Of a stretch of DNA of 64,000 nt, positions 11,995-23,334 are shown piece after piece. Position 1 is the first letter of the stretch; each line of letters starts with the position of its first letter. The notes below the pieces were generated by a model. The model saw only the letters and a program-made list of their open reading frames with translations, had not been told where the DNA came from and did not search any database. The stretch lies in contig JARWKL010000016.1 in assembly GCA_029961685.1 (NCBI GenBank), positions 20,466,157 to 20,530,156 of the forward strand. The letters are read 5' to 3'. The translations under genes were made by a program, and so were the position numbers. This DNA comes from Aristolochia californica. Lineage: Eukaryota; Streptophyta; Magnoliopsida; Piperales; Aristolochiaceae.

Positions 11995-12935
11995 ATGGCA
12001 TCGACGAGCAAGAGAAGAAACCAATGGGAACGGTTGGGGTTCGAATTGGGCATAAGAGGGTACAACGACGACGACACAATTGGGGAAGGCAAATGGAAGG
12101 ATTTGGATCTAGATCTTTTGGAGAAAATATTTCAGAAAGTTGGACTCGAGGAGAGGATTCTGGGTCTACCTTTCGTCTGCAAATCATGGCATAAAGCTCT
12201 CCGCGGTAATCTTTGTTGGAAATCTCTCAATTTTCGACAACTCAGCCCCAAGTTCAGGGACAGATTCTGCCGAACCTACCTTTGCCATGATCGTTTCTCC
12301 GTCGCTGGGCTACTGAAACTTCTTGCGAGTCGTGGTGGATCGTCCGTCCAGGATCTCGTATTCAATAAAGACGATGATATCACTGTTGATGCCTTGGCTT
12401 ACGCCGCGGACAAGTGAGTTCCCTTGTAATAAAAACCCTTCGTCTTTAATTACTTTTTGTTTTTTGCAGGGAGAAATAAATCCCATTTAACCATTGTTGC
12501 AGGTGCCCAGGAGTAAAAACGATTACACTACGAGACTACAGATACATGGGAAACGATAAACGTCTTCCAAGCATAATATCAAAATGGAAGGATCTTGAGC
12601 AGTTGACCATGGCAGACATCCCCTGCTGGTTCGCTGAAATCCTGAAGGAAGTGGGTGCTAATTGCGAGAAAATGGTGGAACTCAGAATCTATGGCATGAT
12701 CGACTACAGGGAAACAACTGCCATTGTTGACTTCCTCCCAAAGATCCGACGTTTGTATCTCTATGATTCTTACTTGATCAGGAAGGACCTTCTGAAACTT
12801 CTCCAGGGCTGCAAGGAGCTGCAAGTGCTTGCCTTGAAAAACGGCGTCTGCTTCACGGTTGACGAAGAGATGGAGCAGAAGGCTTCCCATATCGACTCAT
12901 TTGACCTCAAGCAAGCCTTCTTCGTCTTCAGATGA
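11995..12935 (+). CDS. F-box protein with short leucine-rich C-terminus (FBL type)
   Basis: Two exons, 11995-12413 and 12503-12935, encode 283 residues. The donor is CAA|GTGAGT and the acceptor GTTGCAG|GTGCCC; the joined codons read ADKCPGVKTITLRDY. Residues about 35-80 form an F-box (LDLDLLEKIFQKVGLEERI, then FVCKSWHKAL and LCWKSLNF). This region binds SKP1/ASK in SCF ubiquitin ligases. The rest has leucine-rich-repeat-like strands (VKTITLRDY, LEQLTMADI, MVELRIYGM, IRRLYLYDS, LQVLALKNG) that would bind a substrate. The order and the WKDLD start resemble plant F-box/LRR proteins such as the At3g48880 type. The ATG is the first in frame and sits next to GAAAC. The 89-bp intron is normal in size. 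The substrate is unknown. Confidence 0.85.
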
Positions 12936-13250
12936 ATTTATGATAGCGTTCCCAGGCCTGTAAGTAACCAAACCGGTTAAGCATATGGTTTTGCATCTGC
13001 TCAAGAAATTTATGCTAATACCATTCAACTGATTTCTTTATTTTAATATAGAAATAAAAATAAAAATATGTATTAAACCCATGTATATTAACCATGCGGT
13101 CTGATGTCTTTATATTGGTAAAATATTTTTTATTTTATTATTACTTTTTTTTTAAAAAATTTAATTGTAAATTAAAATATACATTAAAACCATAGCCAAT
13201 AAGAATGCAGAATGATTTGGTGCGCCGCCATTGTTTGTATTAGTGCTAGT
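12936..13250. other. Spacer between F-box gene and NAC pseudogene
   Basis: AT-rich 3' flank of the F-box gene. No gene or repeat was recognised. Confidence 0.4.
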
Positions 13251-13472
13251 AGGATTCAGATTCAACCCTTTTGACATTGAGTTGGGTACTATTTGAGAAG
13301 GATGCTTGGATTGGGGGATGTTCTACTTGGTCTCCATCCGTCGAGTTAACATTTACGACTTCCATCCCCATAAGTTCATTGGTATGAAACATGAATCCAA
13401 TTTTATTAGTTCCTTTTTCTTTTACAAAGATATTCATTTCATGTCATCTCAATTGGTTTTCTTCCTCATCAT

Positions 13473-13910
13473 ATCTTTCGATCTTGACTCAATCTTGTGT
13501 TCACTAGATTGCTATCGATTCTTTTCTTGTTCATTGTTGAAAGTCTCTTTTTTCTTCTTGACCTTAATTCTTCGTTATGGTCTTGAGATGCCTGTCTTTC
13601 AATCTTGTTTTCACCCAACACTTACCAATTCATTTCTTGCTCATCATTTAATGTCTCTCTTCCTTCTTCACCTTATTTCTTCTTTATCATCTTGAGATGC
13701 ATGTCTTTCAATCTTGTTTACACCCAACTGCTATTGATTTATTTCTTGATCATCGTTGAATGTCTCTTGTTTCCTTATTGACCTTATCTTTTCGTTACCC
13801 TCTTGAGATGCTTGTATTTCAATCTCGTCTTCACCCAATTGCTACTGGTTCATTTCTTGTTCATCATTGAATGTCTCTTTTTCCTTCTTGACCTTATTTA
13901 TTCCTTATAT
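13473..13910 (+). repeat. ~110-bp tandem repeat in the NAC pseudogene intron
   Basis: The word TCTTGAGATGC recurs at 13581, 13690 and 13801. Each is followed by TTTCAATCT(T/C)GTTTTCACCCAA and then by TTCATTTCTTG, TCATCATTGAATGTCTC and CTTCTTGACCTTAT. The units are 109-111 bp, with about four copies counting the partial first. Copies differ by scattered substitutions. They fill the place of the intron between the first and second NAC subdomain exons. Confidence 0.75.
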
Positions 13911-14609
13911 TTGATAAAAAATTACACAATGGCGATAGAGAAAGAGTAGTACTTTTTCACTACAGGGGAGCCTAAATATCCCAAAGGAAATCGGCCAGAT
14001 TGAAGGGCAGCCAATCGTTTCTAGAAGGCCACTCTCGCCTTCCAAATCATTACGTCCCAGTGTCAATTGGTCAGCCACAAGAGATCACTCGTCTTCCACA
14101 TATTGCAGGTAGACTCTAACTACTATTGTGCCACCAAAATGACCTAAACCATGCATGAATACGGGCTTAGCAAGGTAGGCTTAGTAAGATCATGCATCAA
14201 ATCATGTATGTTTCTTGTTTAATTCTGGTTTACATCCCTCCCTAGTTTTAATTGTCCTGCAATTCTTGGAGCTATTACATATATTTGACGTACGTATGTG
14301 TTGATCATCTTCTTGTAATTGGTTGCAGGTGTAGTTTGATTCTTGCGTATTATGTATAGTCCACTACCATGGAAAAGAAAAATAGATCAGTACAAGTGAT
14401 TCGAGTGTTAGAGTACTCGACATGAGACCATTCCAAGATGAAGTTGTTTCTTCTCTTGATGCGAATCCTTTGATGAGTTCTTCGCTGCCAACAGAGACTT
14501 TCACGATAGACTTCTCTGTTGATTAGTCGACAAAGCCTGCGGAGACATCATTCTGCTTGCAAACTAGACCATCTGTTGCTTTTGTAGTGACGGAGTCTGA
14601 TGAGATATG

Positions 14610-15080
14610 ATCCTTGATGATGATGCCAGCAACAGTACTACTTGCTGATCAGCCCTTATATAATAATGAGTTGATAATGATGCTGTCAGCATTACCACTT
14701 GTTTGTTAGCCCTTATACGATGACTCAATGATGATGTCCACAAAATTACCACTTACAGCAGCCTTTCGACGATCAGTTCGTCATGTCTACAACAGTCCCA
14801 TTTGTTGATCAGCCCACATAGGATGACTTGATGATGATGCCCACAACAGTACCAATTACTGATCATCGGTGCTCAGGGTGCTCAGACGGTCAGTTCATCA
14901 TGCCTACTGCAGTCCCATTTGCTGATCAGCCCACATTTGATGGTTTGATGATCATGCCTACAACAATACCACTTATTGATCATCAGCCCTCAGACGATCG
15001 GTCCATCATGTATGCAGTAGTTCCACTCGCTGATCAGGCCTCAGATGATCATTTCACCATGTCTGCCTCAGTACATGTCT
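14610..15080 (+). repeat. Degenerate coding-type tandem repeat, 55-75 bp units
   Basis: Units contain ATGATGCC(C/T)ACAACAGTACCA followed by CTTGCTGATCAGCCC and a GATGAC word, about seven to eight times. Translated, they read IMPTxVPxxDQPxxDD-like blocks; the cleanest stretch is open at 14828-15082. The array lies in the C-terminal part of the NAC pseudogene. It looks like an activation-region repeat that expanded and then decayed. Confidence 0.6.
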
Positions 15081-15420
15081 AACTGACCAGACCTCAGACG
15101 ATGAGTGCATCATGCCTCAGAAGTGATTGTTGATCAGCCCTGGCACAGCTTCATCGCGCCCGCACCACTTGCAGATGTGAGGAGTAAGTGTGGTTCAGAT
15201 GGGAACTGAATGCCATGGCCAGCCACTGCTGCAGATAATTCTGGATGAGCCCATCTTTCCTCACAGGCTAGCTTGACGGACCACTCGCATTTGACCTGCT
15301 CAATACTGGACTCATCATCGGAGCCTGATTTTCTAAATCCTGCCACGGATTTCAATGATCTTCTGGGCGACATCGTTATTGATTTATGGTCATTTAAGCA
15401 GCCAAGCTTTGAGCACTGAT

Positions 15421-16180
15421 GATCAATTCTTTTATTCGTTTATTCTTGTTTAAACACAAAATATTAATTTACACACACCGAGTGGAAGGAGATAGGTGAA
15501 GTCTCGTACCAGAGAGAAGCAATCATAGTAATGCACGTAAGAATACAATATTTAGGTTGAACCCTGGGAGTAAATGCAGTTTGTTTCGAATTCATATACG
15601 ACTTTCAGAACAAGAAGTAAAGTGGTGTAAACGAATTGTTAGAATGAATAATTCCACACAGGTTGATATCAAGAAATTGACATCATTGAAGGGGTCTCTT
15701 AACTTTGGTTAGTAATTTAGAAATGATTTGGATCTAATTTTAACATAGTAACCAAGTAGTACAACTACCTCGTTAGAACCTATCAGTAGCGAGAATCATA
15801 GAATACTGGAAAACCATCAAACTATGAAACATTTAGAGTGGTCAAGGATCAGGTTTGGCTCTCCTCTTATCCAATGTATTCAATAATTATCTACTATTGC
15901 ATAAACGATTGCGTGGGATACAAGTGATAGTCTAATGCAGAACAAAATCGACATCTCAATGAACATATAAATATCCATAATAATGAGAAATGAAATTTTG
16001 AAAGAAAGCAACCCAGAACCTCTCTATTCGGTGAATTGTTGCACAAGACCCACCTGAACCTCCTATGTAGTGGCACGTTGGGATGCTTCAAACCCAAGCT
16101 ACACGCTCTGCTGCTTCAGCTGGTTCTGGTCTAAAAGAAGCCTAGCCTCTAGATGAACAAAATTTATCGGAGATCCTCTC
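15421..16180. other. Convergent spacer between NAC pseudogene and BLOC-1-like gene
   Basis: No coding sequence was recognised. The part nearest 16180 is probably the 3' untranslated region of the minus-strand gene that ends there. Confidence 0.4.
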
Positions 16181-19100
16181 TCATCTTACACCTGCGAAAC
16201 TTTATTTTTTGTCAAACATGCATCAGTTTTCTGCACTATGTAACTCTTCTGTGAAAAGAAATGAACTGAGACAATAAAGAAGACCACAGGATCAGGTAAA
16301 AATGTATTTGCACAGATGGTCCAATTCCACCAATGCTTTTCTTCAATATCTACATAATTTCCTTCAATCAAGGGAATTCAGAAAAGTTAAGCATATTTTC
16401 CTCAACTCCCTTCTTCAATATTCCATATTCTCTCTACTTAGTTTGCAGAAGCATATTCTATCCTTGCATTGGATGTTTTGGATACTTCCAGGTATCTTCT
16501 CTCAGCAGCTCCCATTTAGGCCTTCAAATCTGTTCAAAATTTGAGTTCCTCAAATTGATTACAGAGGCATTTTGTTTTGAAATCAATATTCAGTGTGTAG
16601 TGGCCCAATCACCACATTAAGGTTTCTTAGTTTGAAGTCTTTGAGATATTTACCTCTCAAGGCACTGATTTATGATCAGAATTGCATACGGGAAAATATT
16701 AATAGTTAAAATCTTCAATGATCTTTGACCTATCATAAGACCTTTCTGAATGAAGAATGACATAAATGAGACTAATAATATGTGAGAGCCAATAGCTATA
16801 ACACGTGAGCATTGGGACCTATACACTTATTGTTGAATTAAAATTGTCACTCCTACAAACCCAGATGCAATCAATGTCATATTGTACTAAATGAAGACAG
16901 AGAAAGAGCTAACAAATAAAAGAAATACAGAGGAAATAATTTGCAATAAGATGTGAGACATTTTCCAAGTGAAAATCTTCACAACACTCAAGACTAGGTG
17001 GGTTATTAATTTCATAAATGCGGGTAAAGTTGCCCCAGTTTGCCAGAAATTTTGCATAAACAAGACTTACTAGGAATTCAGACTCCTAACAAAAAGAAAA
17101 TGCAAACAGGATATCCAATCATGCCAGATGGGTAAGGATGTTACTCAGACTTGGTTTCCAGGTTGGCAAAAGAAAGGTGAAAGAGAGTTTTTTAATTGGC
17201 TGCCTGTTTTATGTTTTTGTTGTTAATTTTTTTTAAAAAGTTCGTTGCGGCTAGGAGCAAGTAATCTAAAACCCACTTCCAAGTCTGGTTTCGTTAGGAT
17301 TCACCATGGAGACAAATCACCTGTTACAGTCTGACAATATATTACACAGTTTTACTTGGACACTACCATATATATTACTTTGTATAAAATCTTAGAGCTG
17401 ATTTCATCTTTCGGAAGGGTGCAGGATTGAGATCTTTGGATTTTGGATTGAGCTAGGTTAGGTGAGACTAACCTCAGGTTGGGTCAGCATGAACTCAAGC
17501 CGAACCAATCCAAGCCATGCACCTCGTACTGTCATCATTGATCTACAACAGTTGATTGCCTAGTTTAGTTCCATCATTGGACAGGTCTTAGCAGAAGCTA
17601 CCGCATATTGCTTGATCAAAGCTCATGCATATGCACTGGAATCCACATAAACAGATGAAAATAAATCACTAAAATCTCTTTAAGAATAATTACTTTTACT
17701 ACATTCCACATAAAATCTATGATTTAAAAGACAGTCAGTGAGGTACCTTGGGAATGATCAACTTCCCCAATAGTCTCTGGTGTCACCTTTTCTGAAAAAT
17801 AAGAAACAGTTATGAGGTCAGAAGTTACATAACAACAGGGGCACTCTACATAAAGATACTGTTAATGTTGGATTCAAGTTCATCTCAAAATGACTAGGCG
17901 AAGTTAGGAAGCCTCTTCCCAATTAATAAGCGTAAGATTTTTCTAATCCTGGAACAAAGTCTCCTAGTAAGATTATTCTCAACAACACCACCTCACATGT
18001 GAACCCTCTTCATAAATCTAACAAATAGACAAACTTTGGGTGCATGTACAGGTACCTGTCTAATTCCATATTAAAGTTGAGTCCACATCTATCCTAAAAT
18101 GATTAGCCGAAATTAGGACACCTCTTTCCAAGTAATTTACACTATTTTTTTTCTAATATTGTATCTATGTAACACCATTTTTAACACTCTTCCTCATGTG
18201 TGAACCCTCTTTGTGGCCCTTAGACATAGACAACTTTGACTGGAAGCTCACATAAAATCACCTGGACAGGGACCATGTTAAATTTGAGTCCATGTTAATC
18301 CTAAAATGACTAACCGGATTTAGGAGGCTACTTCTGAGGTAATAAGTACAAGATCTTTCAAATCCTTCATCCAAGTAGGATATTCTAACACTCCACATAT
18401 GTAGGCGCCCCTTTATGTCTCCTATACATAGACAACTTTAGGTGAAGGCCCATGTGCACCTAATACCTTGTTAACGTTGGGTCTAAGACCATTCTAAAAT
18501 GACTAGCTGAAGTTAGGAGGCATCTTCCCAAGTTATAGGCACAAAAGTTTTCTTATCCTAGATCTATGTGGGACTATTATTCACAAATAGTCCAAACAAA
18601 GGCTAATAAAGGAGATTTTCATCAATAGCCCGCCCAAATAAACATTCCCACAATAAAGAAAAATAGAAAAAAATATCAATTATGTTTCATATTTATATTT
18701 TTACAATTAGAATAAAGCCAAGATCAAGGGGTTTCCAACTCAAGAGTAAATTCTCAAAATCTTCCAAATTTCTTGCTTTAACCAAGACAGTACTTGGCAC
18801 ATCTTCATGAGGGGTTTTTTTTTTTTTTGAAATAAGGCGTGAATTATTTTTAAAAAATTGTGTAGCACAAGGAGATCTTCCTCATGGAGTGTTGTTATAC
18901 ATGAACTACTTTCAGAAATGTAGCAGGTGCTCATTTCGGTAGCCAGTGGAGCTTGCAAGTCCTGTATAAGGTTTGGGAAATGCTCCCTCTCCTTTGTGAG
19001 GGGGCTTTAAAAGCTCAATTTTCAACAAAGAAGAAAAAATAATTAGAAGAGTGAATTACACTGGATCCTTCTTCATTGCTGTCAAGGTTTATTTGCCAAG

Positions 19101-21493
19101 TATGTGGGAAAAGGGTTATACACATAGAGTTTAACAGTAGTCAGATTCAGAAAATACACATAGAGAAAGCTCCAATATGATTTTCAATTTTTAATATAGC
19201 ACATAGATTTGTCATGAGGAGTAAATATTCAAGCAAGTTGTAAAAAAATCTAGTGCCAATTTAAGTACCTCATAAATTAAAAAACAAGTACATACACTTT
19301 ATTTAAAACTGACAACAGACATAACATATGAATCTAACTGATTCAAAGAGAAAATAAACGAAATTTACTCAATGAAATGGTAAAATGTACAAGAAGTGAG
19401 CTACCTTGTGAAAAACCTGTTGAAAGCATCCTATCTACGTTATCAATACGCCGTTGTATTGATTTGAGTAGCATGTTCAGTGAAGAAACCCTCTTACGAA
19501 CACCTGATATTTTTGCTGCATATTGCATAATGAATGGCAAAGGTGCATCTTCTAACAGCTTATCAAGTTCTGCAAATTTGAAAAATAGAACGAAATGACT
19601 TTCAGACCACTAAGGAATACAATGTAAATGGGACTGGAATCACCACATAAGAAAAAATGAAGAAACCCATGATGAAACTCAAAATGGAGAAATTAAATAA
19701 AGCAGTTACAAAAGAAGTGAGTAAGAATATTCATGAAAATATAAATAGTAAACCAAACACTTCCATTTCCTGTCTAGTTATAAGTGTTTCAGCAATCAAC
19801 ATAACATGCCATAATATTTGATAGCTCATGCTTGAGAATTGCAAATGAAAAGGAATGTGAAGCAACTGTGAGACACTGAAATATTTGCTTGAATCAGAAA
19901 CTTAAGGAGCTGCAGCTTCCTACAATTGCCAAACTGCCAAATATGCAGAAAATAGCTAAGTTTGACATAAGCTAAGATTTGTTAACCTTTTCAATTGCAA
20001 TACCTAACATACATAGTGAACACACTTCACCACATATTTTCAGCTCAGAAATGGGGTTGGCAACATTTACAAATCAATAAAAAATATTCATGTATGCTAT
20101 AAGAATAAGGATTGTTTCAATGTCAGACAAAGACAAAGTCACTGCATGTCACTGTTCAATTCCAAGTCTACTAGGAAAGTGTTGAAGTTTTGTAAAAGGC
20201 ATGGACTTCGTTCCTGGTTAAAAATTGGATCTCATTCTCAACAGCAGGGATGCTATTAGCTCAGGAAAAAGTGTGTGGCTCCACAAACAGAGGGAGAGAG
20301 AGAGAGAGCACATAAGTAATAGCATCTTTAAGGTCGTTTTCAACCAGTAATCGCCCAATAAATGAACACATCTAAGTAGGAAAAAGCAACGTGCCAGGAA
20401 GAACCATGACGTTCATTGTTGTCATTTCAAATAAGAATAGCAACAAACTCCTTGAAAGATCCCAAAAGTAGGAGTTGGCATCTCAATATTATACACCATA
20501 TCAAGACCCTTATAATCACATACATGTATGAGGCCATATAAGCCTGTCTCAGTCTAAAAATTACAAAAGAGTCAAAATAATGATATATCATTTTTTCAAA
20601 AAAAAAATGTACTGTATGCCATGCCATAAAAAAAGAAAATGTATTATTTCCTACCAACTCTTCAAAATCCGAGACGTATCGGATGATGTGCATATCATAT
20701 CGCCAAGATGTGCCCCTTCCCCAAAAGGGAAGACCAAATCAGACACATTATGGGTTTCAGACCTCTATGCATGAGCAGTAAAAAGTGAAGAGTGACACTA
20801 CAAGGGAGACTGAAATGGGGTTACAAGTCAACAGGCCCCGAATGCAGTGCACCATGGTGGCCTATAAGCGAAATATAGTCCATCACTGTCAATAAGAAGT
20901 GACACATGGCATGTTAAAATATCTTCCTCCAAGTTTCGCCACCTTTCTATGGCTGGCAGTGCGAGCTGCAGGTGCTTGGAGGCGAAATTCCAGCAATCGT
21001 TCCATCACATGATGCAGTGACACACACACTACTGTACAAACCATCTCACTCCCTTGTGTCAGCAATACACAGTTGAGGAACCCAGGTGCTTTTTTCTTTG
21101 AATGTTCTCAAAGAAAACTTATCAAACGATCTCGAGAACACGAGTTCTAAATCACAAGAATTTCACTCAAACAAACAGAAATAAGTATATAATCACCGGA
21201 GACAAAGAAAACCTACCGTTCATAAGACGATCGAGCGCCGCGGACAACTGGTCCTGGCTCATAGCGACATTCTCTGATCTGGAATCAAAATCCTTGATAA
21301 CATCACCGATCATTGACGAAATGGCTTTAGCCAAAGCATCCGAACCGTCATTCCCCTGATCCCGCCGGTCAATGTTCGAAGAAGTGGAAGCCTCCAGGTC
21401 TGATCTCCTTTCATCAATAGAATTGGCGATAACTTCTCCTGTAGCTCCAGCAGGCCGACACTCATTGAGAGCACCCGTATCTTCACCAGACAT
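16181..21493 (-). CDS. Small coiled-coil protein, Snapin/BLOC-1-subunit-like
   Basis: Four coding exons in order on the minus strand: 21493-21217, 19569-19405, 17791-17747 and 16191-16181. All introns are in phase 1 with GT-AG borders, giving 165 residues that end DHSQGVR. Residues 1-60 are polar and probably disordered. Residues about 70-150 form a heptad-rich helix (SQDQLSAALDRLMNELDKLL, then ISGVRKRVSSLNMLLKSI and RRIDNVDRML). The RKRVSSLNMLLKSIQRR stretch lines up with the C-terminal helix of Snapin (BLOC-1 subunit 7). In animals BLOC-1 sorts cargo from endosomes; in plants related subunits act with sorting nexins. The name rests on weak helix similarity, so another BLOC-type subunit is possible. 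The three large introns (about 1.6 kb each) hold dispersed repeats. Confidence 0.75.
17850..18600. repeat. About four tandem ~200-bp copies of a dispersed repeat, in an intron
   Basis: A block with AAAATGACTAGC(C/T)GAAGTTAGGA, then GCCTCTTCCCAA, AATAAG, then CACTC or CACCT CACATGTG(A/G)ACCCTCTT and ATAGACAACTTT recurs from about 17880, 18095, 18300 and 18495. The units are diverged by about a quarter. Related copies lie at 6216 and at 34411-34819. The array lies in the intron between exons 3 and 2 of the BLOC-1-like gene and has no coding content. Confidence 0.65.
18845..18991. repeat. 147-bp dispersed repeat, copy 1
   Basis: This segment (ATTGTGTAGCACAAGGAGAT to AAATGCTCCCTCTC) matches 23059-23205 with about five differences and in the same orientation. 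It lies in an intron of the BLOC-1-like gene. The high identity implies a fairly recent copy event. It continues into GGGGGCTTTAAAAGCTC, which copy 2 lacks. Confidence 0.8.
20287..20310. repeat. GA microsatellite
   Basis: A short GAGAGA run in the first intron of the BLOC-1-like gene. Confidence 0.8.
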
Positions 21494-22104
21494 TGCTGCA
21501 AATTTTCACTCCTTGACCGGCAAAGAAGAACGACACAGTTATTTGGAGGTTTCGGGTTTCAAGAACGGAACCTATAAAGTGATTCGCTAGCAGAGTTTTT
21601 TTGTCTGTTAGATCGTTGGTAGGTGGCACGGAGTTAGCCCAACTCGAACCAACGCAGGCTTGGGCCTTAATCTTGAGCTTGAACTTGAAAATTTTAAATG
21701 AGGCCTAAACGGGTGCTTGCGGGCCACAGCTATTTGACGGAACCCGATGTGGATCCGGTCGGAGTCACGGAGCTTTAAAAGACCCGGAAGAAGATTTGGC
21801 CTCTATCCCTCGGGTCCGACATAAGGTGAACCGCTGGGATTTACTTACGACCCCCGACTTTTACTGATTTTGTGGGACCACCTTTTGATCGAATTAGTCC
21901 TCTAATTGTAAGACACGTTGCAGTCTTACTGTCCCCACTTGGGGTTGCGGACTCCTCTAACCAAGGAGAACACCTTCGCGGATAAAATACCCGGATCCAT
22001 AAACGAATGTCCGAATCGTTTTATTTTGTTCGACTAGCGAGCCATTCGTCTGATAAGTCACGTGCCCTCTCCCGACTGGGGGCATCAAATCGTGGGAGAC
22101 CGAT

Positions 22105-22132
22105 GGTAGTCCTTCGGACTACCAAACCCTAA
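22105..22132 (+). promoter_or_regulatory. Perfect 8-bp hairpin abutting a telo-box
   Basis: GGTAGTCC and GGACTACC pair exactly around a TTC loop (22105-22123). AAACCCTAA, a telo-box, follows directly at 22124-22132. Telo-boxes are known in promoters of growth-linked plant genes. The hairpin's role, if any, is unknown. Confidence 0.6.
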
Positions 22133-23058
22133 CAAAAATTTTCCCCCCCATTCGTTCTTCCCGGCTCTGTCTCTGTCTTTATGAATCGAACCGAGAAGAA
22201 TAACAGAGAGAAGGATACAGATGAAACATGCATTCAAACTCGAGATATTTTAAATTTACGGTGGGTCTCTTTCATCTTCTCTTCTGATTGATCTTCTAAA
22301 TTGTTGGTCAGAATCTCTTCATCCGGAGAATCTTTTGTAATGGATTCAATTGTCCTGCGTTCTTGAATTGGACAAATTGGTCGTTGAATTTCTTTTGGTG
22401 CGTGGTTTGGATGCAGTTCAGCTTGATGGGATTAGTTATTTTTCGCGTGAGTCGCTCGTGTTGGAATAAAGCCATTTGCTACTGTTTTACAGCTGAAGTT
22501 ATGGATGTAACGAGAATTTTATACTCTAATTGCGACTGCTTCAAACTGTCATATGCTTTTGTTCGTTTCCTTTCATTTCTCTTTCTTGTGCTTCTTTGCT
22601 GAATTAATGTTATTATCGGTATTGAGATTGCTCTTTCTTGAACTACAAGTTTTGAGCGTTTTAATTTAGTTTACTAGTGGCGATGGCTGTTGCAGAACCC
22701 TCCTTTAATCCGAAGTGCAGCTGAATAATGAAATGAGGTGGATCATTGTTCTTAATTTCCTCAAGATGATTGAATACTGTGCAGTGTGATGGTTGAATTG
22801 TGTAGAAAAAAATAACTGTGTTTGGATAATCACAAAAACTCAAATCTATTTGCTTATACCATATTCCTCTACCAAGGGAGAATGAATTTAACGTTAATGA
22901 CAAGATATATACTACACAAAGGACAACCTTATTTCTTGTAAATACAGGATTTATTGTCTAATCCACATCAAGACCCTTACACTCTGTAATTTTCATATCT
23001 AGAGTCAGTACTTTCTACAAATAATTTATTACTTCAAATTCTTTTTATATGTATAACT

Positions 23059-23195
23059 ATTTTAAAAAAATTGTGTAGCACAAGGAGATCTTCCTCATGG
23101 TGTGTTGTTATTCATGAACTACTTTCAGGAATGTAGCAGGTGCTCATTTCGGTAGCCTGTGGAGCTTGCAAGTCCTGTATAAGGTTTGGGAAATG

Positions 23196-23205
<10 letters not shown>
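23059..23205. repeat. 147-bp dispersed repeat, copy 2
   Basis: This copy matches 18845-18991, about 96% identical by eye and in the same orientation. It lies in the upstream or leader region of the FAR1-related gene. Its right end merges into the CT microsatellite. Confidence 0.8.

Positions 23206-23229
<24 letters not shown>
23198..23229. repeat. CT microsatellite
   Basis: About 15 CT units directly after the 147-bp repeat copy. It lies about 100 bp before the start codon of the FAR1-related gene. Confidence 0.9.
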
Positions 23230-23232
<3 letters not shown>

Positions 23233-23313
23233 GACATTTGTATTTTCTAACCCACTAACGTCAGCAATATCTCTTTCATGTAATTGTTTCTTGACCAGCT
23301 TTTATGTGAAGGA

Positions 23314-23330
23314 CCCTAAACCCTAAACCC
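23314..23330 (+). promoter_or_regulatory. Double telo-box in the leader
   Basis: Tandem CCCTAAACCCTAAACCC ends four bases before the ATG at 23335. Here it sits in the transcribed leader rather than in the promoter, if the acceptor near 23299 is used. Confidence 0.6.
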
Positions 23331-23334
23331 TATA

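Larger units (their letters stand above)
13251..15420 (+). pseudogene. Decayed NAC-domain transcription factor
   Basis: Pieces of a NAC DNA-binding domain occur in the right order on the plus strand. GFRFNPFDIEL at 13251 matches the GFRFHPTDEEL start. One frame over, YYLRRMLGLGD follows. VNIYDFHPHKF lies at about 13345. YFFTTGEPKYPKGNRPD lies at about 13950, preceded by a stop where the family has the tryptophan of EWYFF. RAANRF-stop-KAT comes at about 14005, where the stop again replaces a conserved tryptophan. TMHEYGL at about 14140 matches subdomain D. The NAC intron position (13390-13930) holds a tandem array. The C-terminal part is frayed, with repeats at 14610-15080 and an open ending NDLLGDIVIDLWSF up to 15420. 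Several stops and frameshifts show that it is dead. Confidence 0.75.
21494..23334. promoter_or_regulatory. Shared upstream region of the divergent BLOC-1-like and FAR1-related genes
   Basis: The two genes point away from each other across 1.84 kb. The first 600 bp are GC-richer and free of repeats. From about 22140 the sequence is pyrimidine-rich (TTTTCCCCCCCATTCGTTC), as in a plant leader, followed by T-rich sequence that is probably a 5' intron. ATTGTTTCTTGACCAG just before 23300 would be its acceptor. Promoter assignment is inference from position and composition. Confidence 0.5.
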
